In this document: one piece after another, positions 26,855 through 34,565 of the stretch | How positions within the stretch are numbered: position 1 is the first letter of the stretch | How the letters are laid out: each line of letters opens with the position of its first letter | Made by a program: the position numbers and the translations under genes | Notes under the pieces: model-generated | Seen by the model: the letters and a program-made list of their open reading frames with translations, nothing else | What the model was told of the DNA's origin: nothing | Database searches by the model: none | Assembly: GCA_023657425.1 (NCBI GenBank) | Contig: JAGTJW010000002.1 | Coordinates: forward strand, 920,431-984,430 | Length of the DNA: 64,000 nucleotides | Direction: 5' to 3' | Source: Ideonella sp. WA131b | Lineage (GTDB): Bacteria; Pseudomonadota; Gammaproteobacteria; Burkholderiales; Burkholderiaceae_C

Positions 26855-27928
26855 TCAGCGGCGGCGCTGCCCGCTGCACTCGCGGGTGCTCTCGCGCACA
26901 ACCAGTCGGGGCGCAGGCAGTGCCAGCGTCGGCGTCTCCCCGGCCAGCAGCTGGAGCATGGCCTGCGCGGCGAGCTGGCCGAGCTCGTGCACAGGGTGGT
27001 GCACGGTGGTCAGGGGTGGCACCGAGTACAAGGAGCTCGACAGGTCGTCGAAGCCCACGAGCGAGACATCATCGGGCACGCGCAGCCGCCGCCGATACAG
27101 CGCCAGCGACGCACCGAAGGCCATCTGGTCGTTGGCGGCGAAGAGGGCCGTGAACGCCTCGCGGCTGTCGATCAGCCGCTCCACCGCCGCCAGGCCGCTG
27201 GCCTCGGTGAAGTTGCCCGGAAGCTCCATCGCCGGGTCCGGCCGAACACCGGCCGCCGACAGCGCTGAGCGGTAGCCGCGCAGCCGCTCCTTGCCGTCAG
27301 GGTGCTTCAGGTCGCCGGAGATGAAGGCAATGCGCCGGTGGCCCAGCGTCAGCAGATGGTGCGTGGCGAGCCGCGCACCCTCGAAGTTGTCGAAGTCCAG
27401 CGCCGCCAGACCCGGCGCCTTGAGGGTGCGCCCCGTGACGACCACCGGCAGCTCGCGCGCGGTGGCGGCCAGCGCGGCATCGGACAACCGGCCGGTCAGC
27501 ACGATGATGCCGTCGACGCGACGCGAACGCAGGGTCTCGATGCAGCGCGCCTCGTTCGCGGCGCTCCATTTTCCACTGACGAACAGCGGGCTGTAGCCGA
27601 CGGCGCTCAGTGTGTCCTCGATGCCGCGCAGCGCGCCGCCGTAGAAGGGACTGTCAATCGCCTGGGTGACGACGCCGATGCTCAGGGTGCGCCCTCCGGC
27701 CAGCCCGCGGGCGACGGGGTTGGGCACGAAACCCAGCCGCGCGATGGCCCCGTCGACCGCGGCGCGCTTGTCGTCGCTGACGATGGCCGTGCCGTTGAGG
27801 ATGCGCGACACGGTGGCCGCCGACACACCCGCCGCAGCGGCCACCTGATCCAGCGTCACCTTGCCCGGCACGGCCACGGCCATGCGGCGCGGACGGCGCC
27901 GGGTGCTTGGGGGGTCTTTTGCGGCCAC
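26855..27928 (-). CDS. LacI-family transcriptional regulator of the glucan locus
   Basis: A 357-residue LacI/GalR-type regulator. The DNA-binding head VTLDQVAAAAGVSAATVSRILNG (about residues 24-46) is followed by the hinge NPVARGLAGGRT and a periplasmic-binding-protein-like sensor domain ending near LPAPRLVVRES. The GTG at 27928 is the first start; an ATG at 27883 would also keep the whole head. It is transcribed toward GH1, and the four identical palindromes upstream of the glucan genes are classic LacI-family operators, so this is the likely repressor. The inducer is probably a beta-glucan oligosaccharide. No copy of the operator lies before its own gene. Confidence 0.9.
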   Translation of the reverse strand: MAAKDPPSTRRRPRRMAVAVPGKVTLDQVAAAAGVSAATVSRILNGTAIVSDDKRAAVDGAIARLGFVPNPVARGLAGGRTLSIGVVTQAIDSPFYGGALRGIEDTLSAVGYSPLFVSGKWSAANEARCIETLRSRRVDGIIVLTGRLSDAALAATARELPVVVTGRTLKAPGLAALDFDNFEGARLATHHLLTLGHRRIAFISGDLKHPDGKERLRGYRSALSAAGVRPDPAMELPGNFTEASGLAAVERLIDSREAFTALFAANDQMAFGASLALYRRRLRVPDDVSLVGFDDLSSSLYSVPPLTTVHHPVHELGQLAAQAMLQLLAGETPTLALPAPRLVVRESTRECSGQRRR

Positions 27929-28056
27929 GGTGTCCAGCTCCTGTCGGCACGAAGTCTACGGGGCACCCGACGCCGGGCCCTGGGCCTTCCCGCCAGCGAG
28001 CGCAGGGCCCCGGGCGTGATACGCTGGCTCGACACGCCTCACCCCGCCACGAGCCC

Positions 28057-29508
28057 ATGCCCCTGCCGGCCACCGCAGCACCCGCGGCGCCGCGGCGCCC
28101 CCTGGCGGGCCTGCCCGGCCCGCCGCGCCTGCCGCTGCTGGGCAACGTGCTGCAACTCGATACGCCGCGCATGCACCAGCAGCTCCAGGGCTGGTGCCAG
28201 ACCTTCGGGCCGCTGTTCCGGCTGCGCCTGGGAGGCGACGACGTGCTGGTGTGCGGCGACCACGCGGCCACCGCCGGCTCGCTGCGCGACCGCCCCGAAG
28301 GCTTCCGCCGGACCACGCGCATGAGCGAGATCGCCGCCGAGATGGGCCTTCCGGGCGGCGTGTTCGGCGCCGACGGCGAGGCCTGGAGACGCCAGCGGCG
28401 CATGGTCATGGCCGGACTGGACCCCGCCCATGTACGCCGTTATCACCCAGCCTTGGTGGGCGTGGCGCGGCGCCTGGCCGAGCGCTGGCGCCGCAGCGCC
28501 GGGCAGCCGGTGGACCTGCAGGCCGACCTGATGCGCTACACGGTCGATGCCGTCGCCGGCCTGGCCTTCGGCAGCGCCGTCGACACCCTGTCGTCAGACG
28601 GCGACGTGATCCAGCAGCACCTCGACCGCGTGTTCCCGGCACTGTTCGACCGCATCATGTCGCCGCTGCCCACCTGGCGCTGGACCCCGCGCTGGGCACG
28701 CCCGCCTTCGGCGCGCCGGCTCGAGCGCAGCATCGCCGTGCTCAACCAGGCCGTCAGCGACTTCGTCGCGGCGGCCCGCGCCCGCCTGGACGCCAGCGCC
28801 GAGCGCCGCGCCGACCCGCCCAACCTGCTGGAAGCCATGATCGTGGCCGCCGACGAGCCTGGCAGCGGCATCAACGACGAGCAGGTGGCCGGCAACGTGT
28901 TCACCATGCTGCTGGCGGGCGAGGACACCACCGCCAACACGCTGGCCTGGGCGATCGAGTTGCTGTGGCGACACCCGGAGGAACTGCGTCGCGCCACCGA
29001 AGAGGTCCGCGCCGTCTGCGGCCGCGCCGAGGATCCGACGCTGGAGCAACTGGCCCGGCTGGAGCACGTCGAGGCCTGCCTGCACGAGACCCTGCGGCTG
29101 AAACCGGTCGCGCCGCTGCAGGCGCTGGAGGCGCTGCGCGACAGCGTCGTCGGCGATGTGTTCGTCCCACGCGGCACGGTGGTGCTGCACCTGATGCGGC
29201 ACGACGCGGTGCGCGAGGCCCACGTGCCGCGCCCCGAGGCCTTCGAGCCCGCACGCTGGCGGCCCGAGGGCGAACCCGGCGCACTGCCGGCGGCAGCGCG
29301 GCGCACCTCCATGCCCTTCGGCGCCGGCCCCCGCATCTGCCCTGGCCGCTACCTGGCGCTGGTCGAGATGAAGCTGGCGCTGGCCACGCTGCTGGGCGGC
29401 TTCGAGATCGAGTGGGTCGGCACCGCGCACGGCGGCCCGGCTGCCGAGCGGCTGAGCTTCACGATGGCACCCGTGGGCCTGGCGATGCGGCTGCGCGAGC
29501 GCCCCTGA
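28057..29508 (+). CDS. Cytochrome P450
   Basis: A 483-residue haem monooxygenase. The I-helix oxygen-activation motif AGEDTT (Asp290, Thr291), the K-helix ETLR (Glu344, Arg347) and the haem loop FGAGPRICPG with ligand Cys428 are all present. There is no membrane anchor; the N-terminus LPGPPRLPLLGN is the proline-rich hinge of the CYP4/CYP102-like class rather than of typical soluble bacterial P450s. No ferredoxin or reductase gene is adjacent, so the electron donor is elsewhere. It is divergent from the LacI gene and convergent with the next gene (10-base gap). Substrate unknown. Confidence 0.92.
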   Translation: MPLPATAAPAAPRRPLAGLPGPPRLPLLGNVLQLDTPRMHQQLQGWCQTFGPLFRLRLGGDDVLVCGDHAATAGSLRDRPEGFRRTTRMSEIAAEMGLPGGVFGADGEAWRRQRRMVMAGLDPAHVRRYHPALVGVARRLAERWRRSAGQPVDLQADLMRYTVDAVAGLAFGSAVDTLSSDGDVIQQHLDRVFPALFDRIMSPLPTWRWTPRWARPPSARRLERSIAVLNQAVSDFVAAARARLDASAERRADPPNLLEAMIVAADEPGSGINDEQVAGNVFTMLLAGEDTTANTLAWAIELLWRHPEELRRATEEVRAVCGRAEDPTLEQLARLEHVEACLHETLRLKPVAPLQALEALRDSVVGDVFVPRGTVVLHLMRHDAVREAHVPRPEAFEPARWRPEGEPGALPAAARRTSMPFGAGPRICPGRYLALVEMKLALATLLGGFEIEWVGTAHGGPAAERLSFTMAPVGLAMRLRERP

Positions 29509-29518
29509 GGCCCAGGCC

Positions 29519-30292
29519 TCAGGGAGCGTCGCCATAGGTGCTGCGCAGAACCCCGAGACCGTCGACCTCCACCTCGACCTCGGAGCCCGGCTTCAGCGGC
29601 AGCACACCCAGCGAGGTGCCGCAGAGGATCACGTCGCCCGGGCGCAGCAGCAGGTCCTGCGACAGCCGCCACACCAGCTCGGCCGGCGCGAAGAACATGT
29701 CCGCCAGTGGGTAGCTCTGGCGCTCGCGCCCGCCCACGCGGGTGCGCAGCGTCGCCCTGGCGGGATCGAAGTCGGTGTCGATCCAGGGCCCCAGGTTGGC
29801 GAAGCCCGGCAGGCTCTTGGCGCGCGCCCACTGCGCGAAACTGGCGTCGCGGTGCAGCAGTTCGATCGCCGTGTAGTCGTTGGCCACCGTGTAGCCGAAG
29901 ATGGCCCCGGCAGCTTGCTCGCGCGCCAGGCGGTGCGCGGTGCGGCCGATGACGACGGCGAGCTCGCCCTCGTAGACCACGCGGCCCACCTCGGGCGCGG
30001 CGGCCGGCACCAGCGCCCCGTGGCCGCTGGCCGCGGCCGGGGACTTGAGAAAGTACAAGGGTTCGGCCGGTTCGGCCCAACCGTTCTTGGCGGCAGCGGC
30101 GCGGAAGTTGTTCCACAGGCCGACGATCTGCCCCGGCTCGCAGGGTGGCAGCCAGCGCAGGCCGTCCAGCGCCAGCCGCTCGCCGGTGGGCCGGGGCGCC
30201 CCGAACGCATCGCCCTCGTGCAGCAGCACGGCATCTCCCTCCACCAGCCCCAGGCGGGGCCGGCCCTCGTGTTCGCATCGCATCCAGCGCAT
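29519..30292 (-). CDS. Fumarylacetoacetate hydrolase family protein
   Basis: A 257-residue enzyme of the FAH superfamily, which hydrolyses or decarboxylates 2-oxo acids from aromatic degradation using a divalent metal. The metal-binding core is visible as VVYEGELAVVIG (two Glu) and later GYTVANDYTAIEL, with DVILCGTSLGVLPLKPG near the C-terminus. It resembles the HpcE/HpaG-like or YcgM-like members. No aromatic pathway genes are around it. Neighbours are a P450 on one side and the palindrome-containing gap before chrA on the other. Confidence 0.88.
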   Translation of the reverse strand: MRWMRCEHEGRPRLGLVEGDAVLLHEGDAFGAPRPTGERLALDGLRWLPPCEPGQIVGLWNNFRAAAAKNGWAEPAEPLYFLKSPAAASGHGALVPAAAPEVGRVVYEGELAVVIGRTAHRLAREQAAGAIFGYTVANDYTAIELLHRDASFAQWARAKSLPGFANLGPWIDTDFDPARATLRTRVGGRERQSYPLADMFFAPAELVWRLSQDLLLRPGDVILCGTSLGVLPLKPGSEVEVEVDGLGVLRSTYGDAP

Positions 30293-30363
30293 CCTGGGCT
30301 CCCCCAGCCGCCCACCGCGGCAGCGGGCGCGACGATAGCGCGGCAGCGGCCTTCGGGCAGGCT

Positions 30364-30458
30364 GGGGCGGCCAAAGCCGCTGGCGGGTGTTGCGCCGCTG
30401 GCGCGGGCGTCAAGCCCGCGCTGCGCGACGCGCCTACGCCAGTGGCTTTGGCCGCCCC
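30364..30458. repeat. 95-bp nested palindrome between the FAH gene and chrA
   Basis: The outer arms 30364-30385 and 30437-30458 are 22-base inverted repeats with one mismatch. Inside them, GCGCGGGC (30401-30408) and GCCCGCGC (30414-30421) form a second perfect stem with a 5-base loop. The element fills the middle of the 217-base gap between divergent genes, so it is not a simple terminator for either. It could be a REP-like repeat, a cruciform or a structured RNA. Confidence 0.8.
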
Positions 30459-30509
30459 GGCGCGGGGCTGGATTTCTGCCGCCCACGCTCCTAGCATCGC
30501 CCCCCGCTG

Positions 30510-31746
30510 ATGAGCCCGGCACCGCAACCACCCGACCCACCCGCGGCCGATGCCCCGCCGCCGCGGCCGGGCACGGCGATCGAGGTGCTGGGCGTCTTCC
30601 TGCGGCTCGGCCTGACCTCCTTCGGCGGGCCGGTGGCGCACATGGGCTATTTCCGCACCGAGTTCGTCGAGCGGCGGCGCTGGCTCGCCGACGAGGCCTA
30701 CACCGATCTCGTGGCGCTGTGCCAGTTCCTGCCCGGGCCGGCGAGCAGCCAGGTGGGCTTTGCGCTCGGCCTGCAGCGCGCCGGCTGGGCCGGTGCGCTG
30801 GCGGCCTGGGCCGGCTTCACGCTGCCGTCGGCGCTCGCGCTCATCCTCCTTGGGCTGGGCTTGGTGGCGGGGCTGGGCACGGCCGCTCCGGGCCTCGTGC
30901 AAGGGCTCAAGCTGGCGGCCGTGGCCGTGGTGGCGCAGGCGCTGTGGGGCATGGCGCGCAGCCTGTGCCCCGACCTGCCGCGCGCGGCCATCGCCGCGGC
31001 CGCCGCGGCGCTGGCGCTCGCCCTGCCCTCGACGCCCGGAGCGCTGGCCGGCATCGCGCTGGGGGCCCTGGCCGGCCGCACGATGCTGCCCGCGCCCACC
31101 GCGCCGGCCGCCAGGGGGGGGCGAGCCGAGCTTGACGCGCCGCACCGGCGCCTTGCTGCTGCTGCTGGCCGGCGCGCTGTTGCTGCTGTTGCCGTTGGCG
31201 GCGGCGATGAGCGCTTCACCCTGGCTGGATGCCGCAGCGGCCTTCTACCGGGCCGGTGCCTTGGTATTCGGCGGCGGGCACGTGGTGCTGCCGCTGTTGC
31301 ATGCCGAGGTGGTGGCCCCAGGCGGGCTGAGCGAAGCGCTCTTCATGGCCGGCTACGGCGCGGCGCAGGCTGTGCCCGGGCCCCTGTTCGCCTTCGCCGC
31401 TTTCCTGGGTGCCGCGATGCCGGCCCCACTGGGCGGCTGGACGGGCGGCCTGGCCATGCTGCTGGCGCTGTTCCTGCCCGGGCTGCTGCTGGTGGCGGGG
31501 GCGCTGCCGTTCTGGCACACGCTGCGCGAGCGTCGGGACCTGCGGCGCGCCATGGCCGGTGCCCACGCCGCCGTGGTGGGCCTGCTCGGCGCTGCGCTGC
31601 TGAATCCGATGATCCCTGGCGCCATCCACGCGCCGGCCGACGCCGCACTGGCGCTGGCCGCACTTGCGGCGCTGCTGGCGCTGCGCTGGCCGCCACTGGC
31701 GGTGGTGCTGCTGCTGGCCGGCACGTCGTGGTGGCTGCGCGCCTGA
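30510..31746 (+). pseudogene. chrA: Chromate transporter with a +1 frameshift in a G8 run
   Basis: ChrA proteins (CHR superfamily, two homologous halves) pump chromate out in exchange for protons. The first half reads from 30510 in one frame (LGLTSFGGPVAHMGYF, LCQFLPGPASSQVGFALG); the second half reads in the next frame up to a stop at 31746 (FGGGHVVLPLLHAEVV, QAVPGPLFAFAAFLGA). The switch is at eight Gs, 31114-31121; seven Gs would restore one frame of about 411 residues. As written the first frame runs on into nonsense to 31772. It may be a real mutation, a phase-variable tract or an assembly error. Confidence 0.85.
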
Positions 31747-31758
31747 GGCGCACGCCCC

Positions 31759-32450
31759 TCAGCTCACGGTGACCCGGTCGCGCCCGCCGATCTTGGCGAG
31801 GTACAGCGCGCCGTCGGCCGCCGCCAGGAGTTTCTGGGTGTCATCGCCGGGTTGCCACGCAGCCACACCGACACCGTGATCTGCAGACGCACCTGCTGCG
31901 TCAGTTTGTTGCGCAGCGCAGCCGGCAGCAAGCGCAGCACCTCGCCAATGCCGGCGATGACCTTGTCGCCGACCCAGTGACCGAGGGTGTCGTTGACGCG
32001 CTTGACCTGCAAGGCCCCCTGCAGGCCGGCCAACCCGACGCCAAGCAGGCCGGCGGCCTGCCCGGTGCGGGCGGCCGTGTCGGCGATGCGGTCCATCATG
32101 CTCTGCATGTCGCCGCGGATGCGCTCGGTCTCGTCGCTGCCCGGTGCAGCGATGTGCGCGCCGTACAGTCCCTGCATGTCGGCGTCGCCCAGGCGCGGCT
32201 GCGCAGCGATCTGCGTCTGAAGCCCCGTGCTGAGCCGGCCACTGTTGCCCGCCTGGTGTTCGACGAAGACGGCGAAGGTCAGCGGGTTCGGGCTGACATC
32301 GTTCAGGCCTATCCAGGCGAGCACCAGGCGCAACAGCACAACGGCTCGATCCTTGGGTTCGGCGTATCGCATCGGCCTCCAGTCGGCCATGTGGGTGCGG
32401 CCATTGCGTTGAGCCCATCGGCAGCGCCCAAGCGCACTGATGCTCTTCAC
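31759..32450 (-). pseudogene. Decayed GGDEF-domain (diguanylate cyclase-like) gene
   Basis: Two minus-strand frames share one ancestral gene. One has KRVNDTLGHWVGDKVIAGIGEVLR, the start of a GGDEF domain; the other has VGVAAWQPGDDTQKLLAAADGALYLAKIGGRDRV, its end. A frameshift separates them near 31850-31880 and the GGDEF active-site segment itself is missing, so no c-di-GMP synthesis is possible. The upstream part (to about 32450) is a short sensor-like region that I do not recognise. The IS element is inserted 14 bases upstream of the first possible GTG. Confidence 0.7.
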
Positions 32451-32463
32451 ACCGGCTCTTCAC
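32445..32463 (+). repeat. Direct repeat flanking the IS, left copy
   Basis: The 19-base cttcacaccggctcttcac abuts the left IS end and recurs exactly at 34428-34446 beside the right end. It could be the target duplication; IS1634-type elements are known for unusually long ones. The site was itself a run of 13-bp units (ctcttcacaccgg), so the length is uncertain. Confidence 0.7.
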
Positions 32464-32541
32464 CTGAAGTTCCCCCACACCCGAGCCGAATTGCCCTTTT
32501 CCATCAACCACTTGCGATGGATTTCGGGTTTGGTTTTCTGA

Positions 32542-34278
32542 CTACGGCTGGATGGCCTGTATCAGCGCCATGGCGCGCTGTTGGTGTGCCGTGGCGGTGG
32601 TGAGCACCTCGAAGGTTGGCGCATCTGCGCCAGCGCTCGGTGCGCGGCAGGTGTTGCGCACGAGGGTGGACATCTCTGCCATCAGGGTTGCGAAGCTATG
32701 CGCAGGCTGCTCGTCCTCGAGCACCTTCGATGCAGCCTTGGCGCTTGCCGAAGCCGAGCGCATGGCTGGCGCTACTGGATCGCGCGTGGCCTTGGCGGCC
32801 TGATCGGTGTCGGCGAACATCAGCTCGCGCCAGGCCTCGCGCATGTGCCACTCGACGTAGAACGCCAGCATGCACAGCAGGATGTGCGCGCGCACCCGGT
32901 CGGCCAACCGATGGTGGATGGGCCGCACCTTCAGGTCCACCGTCTTCAATGATCGGAACGCCCGCTCCACGTTGGACAGGGCCTTGTAGCTGCGCACGCA
33001 ATCCGGTGCGTCCATGCGCTTGGCGTCCAGTGAGGTGCGAATGACATACAGCCCGTCCAGCGCCGCCTCGGCGTTGATGGCGTCTTGCCTTCTCGCCCAG
33101 TTCAACGCCGCATCTCCGATGCTCAGCTCGAAGTGCTTGGCCACCTTGTGGCGGTTGATGATCTTGCCCACCTGCACGCCGATCTTGTCCTGCCCGGTGA
33201 GCCGGCCCGCATCCACGCTGGCCTTGACCAGGCCCAGCAAGGCCTCGGTGGACTGCAGCAGGCTCTCACGCTTGTGCGCCCGCAGCCTGGCCAGGGCGTC
33301 GTTGCGGCAGGCTACCAGGCGCTCGCCGGGATAGTCGGGCGACGTGATCTCGGCCAGGTTGCGCTGATCGAACAAGCCCAGCTGCAGATGGCCCTGCTCG
33401 ACCAGGGAGCGGATCGAGACGCTCTTGAGCGCTGTGATCCAGTCGATGCCGCCTTGGCCGCGAAGCTCGTCGATGGCCTTTTGCGACACCATGCCGCGGT
33501 CGCCCACCATCACCACCTGCGCCAGGCCGAAGCGCTCGCGCACACGCTGCACGGCGGGCAGGAAGGTCAGGCTGTCCGACGTATTGCCCTCGAACACCGA
33601 GACGGCCACAGGGCAGCCACGCGCATCGGTGAGCAGCCCGTAGTTGACCTGCAACGTGCCGGGCCGGCCATCGCGGCTGTAGCCCCGCTTGGCCAACGGG
33701 CAGGTGCTGCCCTCGAAGTAACTCGAAGACAAGTCGTACAGCACCAATGCACCCTCGCGCAGGTGACGTGCGGCGAGCTTCTTCTCGATGGCGTCCTGGC
33801 GCGTCAGCAGCCAATCCATGGCGACATACAGATCGTCCTCGGTGGCGTCAGCAACGCCGAAGTCCTCGGCCAGGGTCGAGCTGTGCCAGCGCCTGGAGGT
33901 GGCCAGCTTGGTGTCGGGTTGCACGATGCGCGAGGCCACCATGGCCAGCACCCGGTCGCGTTCACGGCTGGGCGTGGAGGCGATCACCCAGGCCAGCCCC
34001 AGACGCTGCATGGCCACAGCGACGGCCTGCACGTGGCCATGAGCGCGGGAGCGCAAAACCTCGAAGGCCTGGGAGGCGGGAACGAAGGTCTCGCCCTGTA
34101 GCGAGCGCCGGATGATGTCGATCAGCGCATCGGGCAGGTGGGACAGGTTGCCCAGGGTTTCGTTCTTGACCTTGCCGTCTTCGCGGTAGCTGCGGCGCAG
34201 CAGGTGGGTGAAGTAGACCTTGTCCTTGTACGCCCGCTTGGTGGTGACGACGTGAGCGGTTCCTGTGCGGGATGCCAT
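32542..34278 (-). CDS. IS1634-family DDE transposase
   Basis: A 578-residue transposase, intact and of usual length for the family. Recognisable blocks are LVLYDLSSSYFEGS (first Asp), VMVGDRGMVSQKAIDEL (second Asp) and the C-terminal NVERAFRSLKTVDLKVRPIHHR carrying the Glu, in the Y-R-E-K region of IS4-like enzymes. Starts at an ATG 150 bases inside the right end. A minus-strand terminator lies between the IS end and this start, shielding it from outside transcription. Confidence 0.92.
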   Translation of the reverse strand: MASRTGTAHVVTTKRAYKDKVYFTHLLRRSYREDGKVKNETLGNLSHLPDALIDIIRRSLQGETFVPASQAFEVLRSRAHGHVQAVAVAMQRLGLAWVIASTPSRERDRVLAMVASRIVQPDTKLATSRRWHSSTLAEDFGVADATEDDLYVAMDWLLTRQDAIEKKLAARHLREGALVLYDLSSSYFEGSTCPLAKRGYSRDGRPGTLQVNYGLLTDARGCPVAVSVFEGNTSDSLTFLPAVQRVRERFGLAQVVMVGDRGMVSQKAIDELRGQGGIDWITALKSVSIRSLVEQGHLQLGLFDQRNLAEITSPDYPGERLVACRNDALARLRAHKRESLLQSTEALLGLVKASVDAGRLTGQDKIGVQVGKIINRHKVAKHFELSIGDAALNWARRQDAINAEAALDGLYVIRTSLDAKRMDAPDCVRSYKALSNVERAFRSLKTVDLKVRPIHHRLADRVRAHILLCMLAFYVEWHMREAWRELMFADTDQAAKATRDPVAPAMRSASASAKAASKVLEDEQPAHSFATLMAEMSTLVRNTCRAPSAGADAPTFEVLTTATAHQQRAMALIQAIQP

Positions 34279-34343
34279 GCTGGCAATTCTGCCTCAGAAG
34301 GCGCACAGAAGCAACACGTTTTAGTGACTACACAGTCAGGCAC

Positions 34344-34363
34344 AAAAAAGGCCCGGAAGGGCC
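34344..34363 (-). terminator. Intrinsic terminator upstream of the transposase
   Basis: On the minus strand GGCCC-TTCC-GGGCC is followed by six Ts (A-run 34344-34349 on the plus strand). It is inside the IS, between its right end and the transposase ATG, where it would stop transcripts reading in from mutS-side promoters. Confidence 0.7.
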
Positions 34364-34427
34364 GAAATTGTGAGTCGTGACAGGTACTTGGCTCAGCCAC
34401 GCCTTACGTTGGGGCGGGGAACTTCAG

Positions 34428-34464
34428 CTTCACACCGGCTCTTCACACCGGCTCTTCACACCGG
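34428..34464 (+). repeat. 13-bp repeat array and right IS flank
   Basis: Nearly three tandem units of cttcacaccggct follow the IS right end; the first 19 bases match the left flank. The remaining 101 bases before mutS show no gene. Confidence 0.75.
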
Positions 34465-34565
34465 ATGCGGACTCGCTAAGCGCCCAAGAGTCAAAAAGTT
34501 CACAGCCAGCCGCGGCCGCGACAGCAGCTGACCGCCTCCCTGGGTGGCCTACCATCGCGCCCGCC

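Larger units (their letters stand above)
32464..34427 (-). mobile_element. IS1634-type insertion sequence (1,964 bp)
   Basis: The ends are inverted repeats: CTGAAGTTCCCC at 32464-32475 and its complement at 34416-34427, 12 perfect bases and then scattered matches. One transposase gene fills most of it. A 19-base direct repeat flanks both ends. If the element is removed, three tandem copies of ctcttcacaccgg are restored, so it landed in a short repeat array between a decayed GGDEF gene and mutS. Confidence 0.85.

Noticed and set aside
30364..30458. The nested palindrome as an integron attC site
   Set aside because: It has long near-perfect arms but no visible GTTRRRY/RYYYAAC core sites, and it is not next to a cassette array.
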